From: Isoetes taiwanensis
Lineage: Eukaryota; Streptophyta; Lycopodiopsida; Isoetales; Isoetaceae
NCBI GenBank assembly: GCA_021234155.1
Contig: JAJEKV010000032.1
Span: 5,401,835 to 5,465,834, forward strand
Length of the DNA: 64,000 nucleotides
Direction: 5' to 3'
Under the pieces are notes generated by a model, which was not told the DNA's origin, made no database searches, and worked only from the letters and a program-made list of their open reading frames with translations. Position numbers and translations under genes: made by a program. The first letter of the stretch is position 1; each line of letters opens with the position of its first letter. This document shows positions 54,074-64,000 of the stretch, one piece after another.

Positions 54074-57000
54074 ATGGCGATGCGAGCTGCTTCTTCCAAA
54101 GTGGCTCTGCAGTCTTCAATTTCCTCACTGCCAGTGCTAGGTGAGTCTGTAGCGATGCACAATAATCCTTTGGCTCTTTCTGAGGGTCCTGCATATGAAG
54201 GAGGGGAATCTAGATTCTCTACATATTATTTCCCTCAGTTGCCTCCACAAGGTCATGTTTCCGATATTTCTGCATGTTGTTTCTACTGCAGGTCAGATTG
54301 CATCTTCTGGTAATGCTTCCACTCCCCCTGTTCCTCCACCTTCAGCCTCTCCACCTGCCTTACGTTGGAGAGCAGTTGCCACTGCCAACAGAAACACATG
54401 AGCACGATTTGGTGAGTGGATTAAGAAAGACATGCCTTCAGCAGTTTCTTCTGCTCGAGCTATTGATATGATGGTTCAGAATAATAGGAAGGATATTGGT
54501 AGTTTGCTTAGTGAGCTTCAGGCAAAGGAGAGTAAACTTGATTTTGAATTGCCTCCTGTGGATGTCTTCTATCAAATAGATATGTGTAGAGATACTTTAA
54601 TGCCATCTGGCTACAATGTTGTGCGGATTGATCGTGTATCAATAACTTGATGCATTTGGTGTGGTGGGCCATTATACCGGCGCTCTGGATGTTAGGAAGC
54701 TTGGTTACTAGTTAACAGGCTATCTTCGCAGGATCGGTCTTCCCACTTATCGCACCTTGAAAATGTTTGGGAAAATCTTCTTTTTGGTTATGTTCGATGA
54801 TGCTGCTGTTGCTGATTACTTGGTGGCTCGAGGTGTTGATCTTATGTGGAGTGATTACGTGTTATACCAACCTTATTCTCCTGGCTTCTCACTAGGTATG
54901 AGTAATGCTTTAAAGATGCCTTGTTGGTTTTCTATTTTAAATCTTCCACCTGACCTTATTGTGTCGAACTTCCTTGTGAGTGTTTCTAATGGTTTGGGTA
55001 CTCACTTGGCTCATTCTATAGTTGATGGTACTAAGATTTGTGTTTCTCTGCCTTGTGGTCAAGTCTACCTAGTTCAGTTATCGTCAATAGTGGCCCGGAT
55101 GTTCCTCAAATGTGATTTGCAACTACTGAATGGTCCTCAACTTACTGATTTATTTTCCCAACTTGAACTCTTTACAAATTTTCGTGCGAAGCGGGATCGC
55201 CCTGCCAATGTTCCTATTTCCTCTTCGCCTCTCACTTCTGCTTCCTCCAGAGCTGCGGCTCCTCATTCCACGTCCTTTAAATATGCAACTGATAAGGATG
55301 TTGATATGCCCTCTGCCTCTAATATGCAGCTTGTACCCGTTTTTTTGAAGAAAGTTGCCCGTAATAAATTTGCTCAGTGTGCCTCTCAGGCGGCACATCC
55401 TAGCGGAGATGGACATGGCAGTGCACAACAACATTGCCATCATTTCTTATCAGAGGCTGAGGTACTCCGTGGAGGGCCAGAATAGAGAGGAGGCTCTCCC
55501 TTACCACAATCTGCACATAACATGGAGAGGGTGGAGTAGAGCAGAGGCTCCCCTCTGCCAATTGTTCCAGGACACAATGGAAGGGTGAAACAAAGAGGAG
55601 GCTCCCCCTTGCCACTTACTCGCACAAGGTGGGCAGACCTCTCAGATACAGTTAATCTTCCTGGGGCCACTTAGATGGATGTGGAGCACCCTCAACTACC
55701 CACATGGATATTCTTTCTTGGAATGTTGGGGGGCGGCTTCTTCCCCAAGCAAAAGGAGTAGGTTGTCCCTCTATCTATCTAAGTTCTCCATGAATCTATG
55801 TTCTTTTCAGGAGCACAAGTGCCGTAAAGACGATGTTCAAAAGCTGGCTAACATTTTGGGGTGTGATTATAATGTGCTTGTAGTGGCTGCTGATTCTACT
55901 AAAACAGGCGTTGTTACTGCATGAAAGCCATCTTTGAATGTCACTTTCACTCAAGTGGACAGGTTTGGTCGTTGGATAATTGTTAAGTGGAAAAAGGGAG
56001 GGCAAGAATGTGGTTTAGTAAATGCTTATGCTCACAATTATCCGCGTCAAAGGGGAGCTTTGTGGGTCTCTCTTCGTAGCAAAGTTCTTAGGCTAGGCAA
56101 TAATGTGACATGATTGTTCATTGGAGATTTCAATATGGTTGAAATTGAGACAGATAGGTGTGGCAGGGGATCACAGGTGGTTCAGGGATTTGAGCGGGAG
56201 CAATGACAACGTCTGCTGCATGATTGTGGCCTTGTGGAGATCGAGGGTGATCAATCTTTCACATAGTGCAATGGATGGACAGGCAACGGTAGAGCTTATG
56301 CCCGACATGATTGTGGCTATTATAATGCAATAGCTGCTGATTTTCTTCAGTTGCAAAGAACTAATTTGTTGGATAGTACAGTCTCAGATCATAATCCACA
56401 ATGGTTCTCTACCGGACAACCTCTATGGGGAAGAGCTATAAAAACTTATTTGAAGGATAGTGAATTCATTGCAGGTTGTAGGAATGCGTGGTCTCATGAA
56501 TTCTCTCGTAGTGGTGGCATGGCTGGCGTTGTTGCTGCTCTTAGGGCTGTAAAATCCTTTGCAAAGCAGTGGGGTCATGCACAGGTGGTCCAGACTAGAG
56601 GCCAATTAACCGGGTTGTATCAGGAGTTACAGAGATGCCGCGCTCTTGCCCCTTCTTCTGGTATTAGAGAGAAAGCATTCTTGATAGAGATTAAAGCCAT
56701 TGAGACGGCTCATGTGAATCAAGCCAGGATAAAGGTGGGACTAGAATGGTTTAGATCTGGTGATAGATGCTCTCACTTCTTTTTTCTGGCCGCTAAGAGA
56801 AGGCGTATGATGGCCTCTATTAACTCCCTTATTTTGCCTGATGGTTCAGAGTGTTCTGATTCGGTTCAGTTGAAGCAATATCTCCACGACCACTTTTCCT
56901 CATTATTTTCCAGACATCAGTTGCCCTTTCAGGAGGATATACAATCTGCAGTCTTGTCGAAGGTCCACCCCATTGTGTCAGCTGAGTAGCGTGCACACCT

Positions 57001-58066
57001 AGAATCAGACATCACCATCAATAACTTACATTCAGCTGCTTCTCTTTTAAAGAAAGACAAGTGCCCTGGCCTAGATGGTCTCCCAGTGGAATTTTTCTAG
57101 GAATATTGGGATTGATTGGGTTGCGATCTTTATAATGCTTTCGGCGAGTTTCGTTGGTTCAGAAGTTTGAATAAGATCCTCAATACTGGCTGCATTTCTC
57201 TTATTCCCAAGTGTAATGAGCCGAAGACAATATCTGACTGACGCCCTATCACATTATTGTCTTCCCTATATTTGCGAAGGCCGGCTGTATCAATCTCTCC
57301 TACTCAATCTGGATTCTTGCCAAGAAGGAGCATTTTAGACAATGTTGATGCTGCTTATGAGGGTATGTATTGGGCTAGATTGAAAGGTCAGTATGACAGT
57401 GTGGATTGGGAATTTTTGAAAAAAAGCCTCTTACCATTGGGCTTTGGTCAGCAGTTCACTAGTGATGTTATAAAGCACCATATCCCAGCACAGTCTACTG
57501 TGTTGTTTCAGAGGGAACCCTCTACTATTTTCTCGGTTGGGCGGGGTGTTCGCCAAGGATGCCCACACAATAGTAGCTGAAGTCCTTTCACAGCTATTTG
57601 CTAAGGCCGTGCAGGATGGGATAGTGCAGGGGTTGAGTATGGAGTATGGTCCATAGGAAATTTGTAATCAGTACGCTGATGACACATTTCTCTTTCTTGT
57701 TGCTGATGCGGACAATCTTCAGAATCTAAAGCTTCTTCTTGATACTTTCTCTTTAGCATCTAGAGTTCTTGTTGGTTGGCCAAAGTGTTTTGCATTATGG
57801 ACGCTTGATGGGGTTGTGCCTCCTTGTGTTGTTGATTTTCCTTAAAAGGTGCTTCCTCATGGGAAGGCTACTAAACTTCTTGGTATTCCTGTGGACATTC
57901 ATATTTCTACCTTTGATGCTTGGGATATTATTATAGAAGGGTTGCGAAAGCATTTATTTTGGTGGAATACTGCTAAGCTCTCTCTGCCAGCGCGAATAAC
58001 TGTTGCTAAGCATGTTTTAAGTAATTCCTGTGATGTTCCCTACTTCTTCTGCGATGCTCCCATCAT
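54074..58066 (+). mobile_element. L1-type LINE, nearly full length but degenerate
   Basis: The ORF1-like region is 54074-55485; the stretch 54757-55485 has VRLSSIVARMFLKCD-like and PSSL-rich text but no clear zinc knuckle. An APE endonuclease region with frame breaks follows (55680-56320; LVNAYAHNYPRQRGALW, GDFNMVEIETDR). Then EN-RT linker and RT: 56351-56989, KKDKCPGLDGLPVEFF (57055), SGFLPRRSILDNVDAAYEGM (57310), GRGVRQGCP (57540), QYADD (57672), DTFSLASRVLVGW (57735) and ATKLLGIPVDIHI (57865). Same family as the 14-17 kb copy. It ends abruptly at about 58066, where an inverted LTR fragment begins. Many stops make it inactive. Confidence 0.87.
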
Positions 58067-59590
58067 ATCAGAAGGCGGAGTTCATCCCCCTAGAAGCCAA
58101 ACTGACAGGGGCCATCCACCTGACACCAATCCTTGACAATGGATCAATGAGGAAGAATGGATGAGCCATTTGCCCCGTCTTCCCTCGGGGCCGTCCTAGC
58201 TGCAGAAGCGTGAGTAAACATAAGCACATGACATCAAGATATCAACAAAGTCACCTCGAAGGGTGACTACATCATTACATACATGTAACAGCACATCAAT
58301 AACATCATCATCACATGGGGATCCTACCCAAGGGCTCGGACTTCAAGGTGTGGACTGACGGCTTGGGCCTCCAGAAGTCATTGCAGACCGAATGCAACTG
58401 GCATAGGAACATGGTCGTTGGGTAGTCCACTCCATCCACCCCTCCCGTGCACACTTTGCAAAGTAGGTTGAAGAGTCTTGGGACTGGACCGTAGCCTGCC
58501 GGGTGCGTAGCCAAAGGGGCTACTGCTGGGTTGCATCTCTCCAGTCCCGATGAGGCAGAAGAAAAGTCTCCTCCTCTCCAGAGGCATGCATGCCCATCAC
58601 AGGCGGCTAGAGGGCCACTGCCCGTATTCGACTTGAACCTCATTGAAGGTGACGCATCACCCAAGAGATGTCGAGCTCATGCCTTGCCTACACGCAGTGG
58701 CAAACCATTAAGCCTAGCCAGCTTAAATCCCCGATAGGCTTTACACACCAGAGGGATCAATCAGTAATGGGACAAGTCCCCCTTATTCCACCGGTCTAGC
58801 CTGGCCACCCACAACCAGGCGGGCTCTTGTACACGGGCCACATTAATTGGGAATTAATGAGGTTATCTAGGATCATCTGCTACTGAAGGTTTCAGAGTCT
58901 CTACCCCCCTTCCCACATACACAGGAGAACATAGAATAGAACATCATCAACATCAAAGAACTGAAATACTCAATAAGATCTAATCACTCAAAGAATTGAA
59001 ATATTGAATAAGATCTAATCTATCTTACCTAAACATACAAGGTTAGGTTCTTTCGTTACGGCTGGTGATCTTAGGATCTACAAGGCTAATAGGACTGATC
59101 TAACATACTATCCTAACTCATTGACGGGCTAAGAGGCGGCTTTGCACAATAGAATCGCAAGTTACCGAATCCTTGACTAGCTCCAGTTCCCCGATCGCGT
59201 CCATGCTTTCGATCTTGCTGAAGACAACTGCCCTTGATGAATCTAATGTGCAAAGATGGCTCAGCGACGCCTGGCAATGCGATAGAAGCTTGCCTTGGCC
59301 GGAATGGCTCAGGGAAGCCCAAAATGTGAAAAGGGAAAGGTTTAGGGTTTCCCCTTTGGTTCCTTATATATGAACTTTTAGGGTTAGGTTAGAAGGGGCC
59401 AAATGGGGTATTGCCACTTGGTAAGGGGGTTTTAATTGCATATGTTTAATATACATGCGCAACATACGAGGTTGCCCCCAGGTGCAACCCTTTACGGCTC
59501 TCAAGTACTTGTCGTGATGACATGTACGTGTGACGTGGTAGTATAATATACGTATTCGGATCGTATGTTATGCTGGAACGCACCTTGAAT
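58067..59590 (-). mobile_element. Inverted LTR fragment
   Basis: Reverse complement of the LTR family. Its LTR start (TGCGTTCCAGCATAACATAC) lies near 59585, its TATATAAGG-like box near 59365, and CTACCCCCC and GGGCAGTGGCC blocks follow in order. It stops at 58067 inside the block equivalent to CTTCTGATACGG, so the last 60 or so bp of the LTR are missing and no internal region is attached. Confidence 0.8.
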
Positions 59591-60154
59591 TGATGTTGTC
59601 CTCAGCATCACGCGTCTCCCCACCTTGGAACCTGCATACCCTGCAATACATTTGATATATATAGTTTTATAACATAATTACCCCAAGGTAATATTTTAAT
59701 TTTCGTAACATATCCTTGTTCAATAACATACTATGATAAGATGCTCTTTCGCCCTCTTACTTTATCATCTATGGTTTACACCATTATCATTAACATAGTT
59801 CCAAAATTCCCTAATTAAGGTTCCATATCGTCTCCTTGCAATACATTATGACAAAACATGTGTTGCAAGTCTTCCCAGTGCGACCTTCCTGCTGCTAGAC
59901 TCTCCTATTGGCCTGCAGGTCCAACACCACGTCAATATTCATTTAATTATTTTAAAGTTGGTTGTTAGGGAACCACCCATTAATTACAATTTATATGGAT
60001 GCAAGGCTAATCTCCAGGCATAGGAAGATTATGTTTCTTCCGTCTTGGCCATGGAGACAGCGCCCTATCATGCCTAAGATGATCACTCATGTCTACACCT
60101 TTAGTTGCCTTTGGCATGAAGGGTGGTGTCCTTCCCATATTTGGGCGTGAAGGA
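59591..60154. other. Spacer between LTR copies
   Basis: AT-rich and without recognised features. Confidence 0.4.
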
Positions 60155-61733
60155 TGGCGTCAGGACGTTCCAAAGACAAGATACGGTCCCGGGACGTATC
60201 TTTATTTTTTGCGAATCACACGCGATACGCCACTCCGACCGACGTGTACGCCAACGGATAGCCAGGTAAGTAGCCCTAGGGGGCAACTTGCTAGGAGTGT
60301 TCATATATTATTAATGTGCACATGTGCACATTAATGAGGGCACACCTTTCCATGTTGGCATATTTTGCCACCTAGCCATTAAAGGCAAGTGGGGCCTTTC
60401 CAATTATCCCACATGCCAAATTGGGTAATTGGAAACCCTAGCCTAAACCCCATGTCTATTTAGGGTAGGAAAACCCTAGCTTGCTAGTTTTTCGTCCTTA
60501 GGGTTTTAGAGCTCAGTTTTGGCTGCCCCAGGAGCCAAAACCGCCTCCCAGACGCCGCCCAAGCGAATTGCACCATCAGTTCCCCGAGATTAAACCAGCT
60601 CAGGATGGTTGAACTCAGTCGGGGAGGAGCCACTCAAGGATCAGGTATTTGGTCAATTTAATAGCTTAAACCGTCTTCTAGTCATAGAATCATGAGGGTT
60701 TAGACTATTAAATTGCCCATAGTAGCTATCTAGATCTTAGATCTCGGACACTAACTAAAGAACCTAACTCTATGATTAGATCTAGTTCTTTAGTTCTTCT
60801 GTGATGTATTTGGATGATGTATCTCTGTGAACTCCTTGTATTGGGAAGGGGGGTAGAGACCTAAAGCCTTGTAGTTGATGCTCCTAGAGTAGCCTCTCTA
60901 GCACACTGTAGTTGCGGCCTGTGCACAAGAGCCACACCCGGTTGTGTGGGTGAAGGGGCCGAGGCGGCTTATAAGGAGGTTCATGTTCTCGACTCTTGAA
61001 CGACCCCTATGGTGTGTTAATGTACTGCCGGGTCCACGTGACTAGGTCTAATGGCTTGCCCGCTGCGTGTGGGCAAGGCATGGGCTCGACACTCGTGAGG
61101 TGGTGAATATGACCTTCCATTGAGTTCAAGTCGAATACGGGCAGTGGCCCTCTAGTCACCTTGAGTCAGCATTGTAGATCTCTGGAGGGAGAGATCCCTA
61201 CCTGCCCCATCGGAACTGGGGAGATGTAACCCAGGATATAGCCCCTCGGCTATGCATCCGTGAGGGCTACGGTCAGTCCCAACACTTTTCAGCCTACTCG
61301 CAAAGTGTGCACGGGAGGGGGGATGGAGTGGACAACCCTAGGCCATGTTCTTATGCCAGCCAAATCCATTGCCATGAATTCTGTCTGCAATGAACTCTGG
61401 AGACCCAAGCTTGTCAGTCCATCCCTGTGTCTGAGCCTTGGGTAGGATTCCCTATGTGATGTGCTGATCTTCGTCTATGCAGATATGTGGAGGACCATCC
61501 TTCGCGATGGTCATATGATGTTGATGTATGTGCTACTGACATGTATGTTTACGCTTCGCGACTAGGTAGGCCCTGAGGGAGACGGGGTGCAATGACCCTT
61601 CCACTCTTCCCACTGGAACCCGTTACGGTTGCAGTGTCATGTGGAGGGCCCTGTATTGGCACGGAGCTGGTATGGGGGATGAACTCCTGGTTGTATACGG
61701 TGAGTGCATCGTATACGAGTAGGGGACGTCACA
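60155..61733 (+). mobile_element. 5' LTR of a retrotransposon running off the window
   Basis: Homologous to the solo LTR at 51894 over most of its length and ending in the same GGGACGTCACA at 61733, one base before a primer-binding site. The start is uncertain; TGGCGTCAGGACGTTCC at 60155 is the best counterpart of the solo-LTR start. The first 300 bp are diverged. The element is at least 3.8 kb long in this window and its 3' LTR lies beyond position 64000. Confidence 0.78.
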
Positions 61734-61734
61734 G

Positions 61735-61746
61735 TGGTATCAGAGC
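61735..61746 (+). other. Primer-binding site for initiator tRNA-Met
   Basis: TGGTATCAGAGC is exactly complementary to the 3' end of plant initiator tRNA-Met including CCA. It lies one base after the LTR, the usual position for minus-strand priming. Confidence 0.93.
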
Positions 61747-61934
61747 AATGTTCTTGGAGACCAAGAGCAAAGCACCTAATTATGTTCCCGATAGTACTAA
61801 CCTGATAGGGTCCTCAAGCCTCGAAAAGTGGGAAAATTTTTTCTCACCTTTGTAGTTATGCTAAGCTAGTAACAATTAAGTGAATTGGAATTTAACAAGA
61901 TTAAAAAGAATGAGCCAAAATTTTCCAAGTAAGG

Positions 61935-63897
61935 TGGTCTCACAAACCGCTTTGTGCATAAAACTAACTTTTGTTTTGAAGCGAGGCAAAGCTATGAACA
62001 TTGAGCCAAGAACACCAAAACATGATGAATCTGAGAAAAATAATGTGGTAAGGCTAATTCTAAGGTAGGAATTAGTTAGAATAGCATGTTTTAATTACCT
62101 AAAAACCCTAGAAATGTATGAGATCTCACAGCTCGCGCCTGGTCGCAAAACTAAACATTAGTATTGGAACGAGGCTGAAAGTCGTGAGACCAATAATTAG
62201 AAAAAGTCTGAAATAAGTATAAGTTTTAGATAAATTGGTGCCTTAGCATGTTAAACAGAGCAACTTGAGTTTTGACCTAAAATTCCCCAAGCTATAAATA
62301 GATGTAGAACCCCCTCATTTTTTCGTCCAAGCCCTAGAAATCCGCTCTTCCCAACTTAGGCTTATCTTTCGGGCGCTTTTATCCGATTGACGATCCGGTA
62401 GCATGGCCCGAACCAAACAGACCGCCAAGGAAGCGCGCCGCCCAGGCGAAACCACCACAAATGCCAATCGAGGCAGAGATCATTCGAAGATGCTTCGAGA
62501 GGCTCGCGCAGAGGGGGTCGCTCGCCTTCTGGACGAAGAGCAAGACACCTCCGACCGATTGATGTCTTCAACCAGCAGGTGGAGGAGGGCGAGGCCACAT
62601 CACCAAACTCCATGGACGCCGAGACGAGGGAGGTGTATGAAGAAATAGAGCGGAGATCCCGCAGCGTGAACAAGCGGATTATCCGGACGCGACCCACGAG
62701 ATCCTCGAAAGCGGGATGAGCAGATGTGGCAGTCCGAGCCACGGAGGTAGCGCGCACTTAGAAGGTTCATCGTAAAGCACGAAGCCGCGTAAGAAAAGGG
62801 AAGACAAAAAAGAGGAAAAGGAAGGAAGAGGAACAAAAGGCGCTAGAAGAAAAAGAAGAAAGAGAAAGGGAAGTTCGTATCGGGTATAAGGAGAACGGGC
62901 GACCGCCTGCAAGGAAGAGGGGCCGAACCCAAATATTATCATCAAGGAGCCAAAATCGATGAACCCCCAAACCCCTCCGACGACTCTTCTGAGGAGGACT
63001 TCGACCCTAATGCTGCAGGTGGGAGCTCTTCCAAGCACCCAGGCGATGAACAGGAAGCACCTCGAAAGGGCCAAGACTGAAAGCAGCCAAAGACTGAGCA
63101 ACCCCAGCCAGACCAAGTGCGTAACCCCCCGAAAATCTAAGATGGGATAGAAAGAAGCAACCAAGACCTGCCCGAAGCCTCACGCCACCGACAGGGTGAA
63201 GATCTACGAGAGGAAGATGAGGGAGCACGAGGCCTACATGAAGAAATGGGAGGCCTATAACCAATATTATGAAGAAAACAGGGTTAGGGTCATCGAGGGA
63301 GGGCGACCAACGGCAAAGAAACCTTAAAGCCGCCACCACCGAAGCCCAAGGTTCCCAAGCCACCACCAAAGAAGAAAGCTGATAGAAAGGAGGTGGAGAG
63401 AAGAGCTAAGGGAGATTAGACACTTCCAGTAGCCAGCTACGGTCTCCTAATCCCCCGTGCCCCTTCGGCCGGTTAGTGCGTGAAGTGATGCAGACCCTAC
63501 GAATCAGACTTTAGAGTCCGCTTGACGAGGCGCTGGCCGGCAATGCAAGAGGCGGTGAGAGGCAAAGATAGTACAACATTTTGAAGATTCAACAACCTGC
63601 ACTATCCACGTGGCGAAAGTAACCTTAATGCGACAAGACATGAGTCTTGGCGACCCGCATTAAGGGAGAACGCATATAGAAACTTTTGTTGTAAATAATT
63701 AAAAATTTTGTAATATAGAGCAATTTTGTGTACCTTGATAACATAAACTTGGGTAATTAGAGCAAATTAATAAGTTTTAGCTTTTATTTCAAAGTGAAAT
63801 AGGACATTTGGGAGCCCAGAGACATGATGTCTCCACGGCTCGCGCCGTCATAAAACAAAAAGTTAGGATTGAAGCGAGGCGCAAAGGCGTGAGACCT
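61935..63897 (+). repeat. Three copies of a stem-loop-like 75-bp unit in the internal region
   Basis: Units at about 61935-62000, 62115-62198 and 63820-63897 share TCTCAC.GCTCGCGCC, CATAAAAC, GTTAG.ATTGAAGCGAGGC and CGTGAGACC. The two ends of each unit can pair (TCTCACG with CGTGAGA, CTCGCGCC with GGCG.GAGC-like). Two units precede the first ORF and one follows it. Confidence 0.6.
62403..63420 (+). CDS. First internal ORF of the LTR element (gag-like), with histone H3-like N terminus
   Basis: The ATG at 62403 begins MARTKQTAKEARRPG. Residues 1-8 equal those of plant histone H3 precursor, after which the sequence diverges. The first frame stops after 81 codons. Other frames continue highly charged text (ETREVYEEIERRSRSVNKR near 62625-62680, DFDPNAAGGSSSKHPGDEQE near 63000-63055, KPPPKKKADRKEVERRAKG to 63418), so the ORF has frameshifts. 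It lies 660 bp after the primer-binding site, where gag is expected. No capsid or zinc-knuckle motif was recognised, so gag is a positional inference. Confidence 0.5.
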
Positions 63898-64000
63898 ACC
63901 CCAAGCTTGACCAAAAACAGCTCCAAATTGACCAAATAAGGGGTCGATTCTGCCTAATTTGATGAGCCCATCACCCTTACACCATTAGTTTACCCAAGTT
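63421..64000. other. Internal region of the LTR element, no recognised coding motif
   Basis: Apart from the third stem-loop unit there is no recognisable protease or polymerase sequence before the window ends. Confidence 0.4.

Noticed and set aside
60985-61006. TTCTCGACTC in the 5' LTR as a further palindrome of the 43-51 kb family
   Set aside because: Only one arm is present; the other side does not pair, and the LTR copies align through it, so it is a chance 10-mer.
62403-62426. Histone H3 pseudogene
   Set aside because: Only eight residues match; codons 9 onward show none of the very conserved KSTGGKAPRK sequence, and the position after the primer-binding site fits a retroelement ORF.

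Overview
The window looks like intergenic, repeat-dominated nuclear DNA from a land plant. The evidence is spliceosomal intron borders in broken host genes, L1-type LINEs, an LTR retrotransposon with a plant-style initiator-Met primer-binding site, CACTA-like and hAT-like DNA transposons, and plant families (ABCB transporter, GH1 beta-glucosidase, LRR protein, nsLTP-like cysteine-rich peptides). The DUF7869-like relic and the type of LINE reverse transcriptase make me lean to a seed-free plant (bryophyte, lycophyte or fern) or another large-genome plant. That lean is inference with low confidence. There are very few plausible intact genes: two small secreted cysteine-rich peptides (24.1 and 38.4 kb) and a FCP1-type HAD phosphatase-like 3' exon (49.1-50.0 kb).

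Layout. 0-4.1 kb: Ulp1-like protease relic, CT microsatellite, G-rich tract and a 5'-truncated LINE. 4.1-14.0 kb: a candidate 9.9-kb non-autonomous CACTA-like element with 27-bp terminal inverted repeats (25 of 27 matching), a CAA target duplication and inverted subterminal arrays. Inside it are a broken LRR gene, a 2.2-kb foldback, and the end of a second CACTA element with an unusual 12-bp-periodic TGACG array. 14.0-17.1 kb: a Ty3/gypsy scrap and a LINE on the minus strand, split by an 886-bp DNA element with a 4-bp target duplication. 17.7-20.5 kb: a coiled-coil ORF and a second LINE family with a CTTC tail. 21.8-25.7 kb: leader-like repeats, microsatellite-tailed retroposons and the first LTP-like gene.

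27.0-31.4 kb: a 4.4-kb element related to the 886-bp one. It carries introns and exons of an ABCB transporter and a beta-glucosidase, so it looks like gene-fragment capture by a TIR element making 4-bp target duplications. 31.4-38.4 kb: AT-rich DNA with LINE pieces and a clear 310-bp hAT MITE with an 8-bp duplication. 38.4-42.4 kb: the second LTP-like gene, a MITE and a DUF7869-like relic.

42.4-51.1 kb: a compositionally distinct block around the HAD-phosphatase-like gene, studded with about 17 short palindromes of one family and six longer hairpins of another. Some stems in both families differ by paired changes. 51.1-64.0 kb: a MITE, a solo LTR with a 5-bp duplication, a decayed LINE, an inverted LTR fragment, and the 5' end of an LTR retrotransposon running off the window. 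Its first internal ORF begins with the first eight residues of a histone H3 precursor, MARTKQTA.

The strongest leads are the palindrome block at 43-51 kb, the gene-capturing 4-bp-TSD element family, the TGACG array in the CACTA end, and the histone H3-like start of the retrotransposon ORF. All boundaries and motifs were read by eye; no alignment or database search was run.
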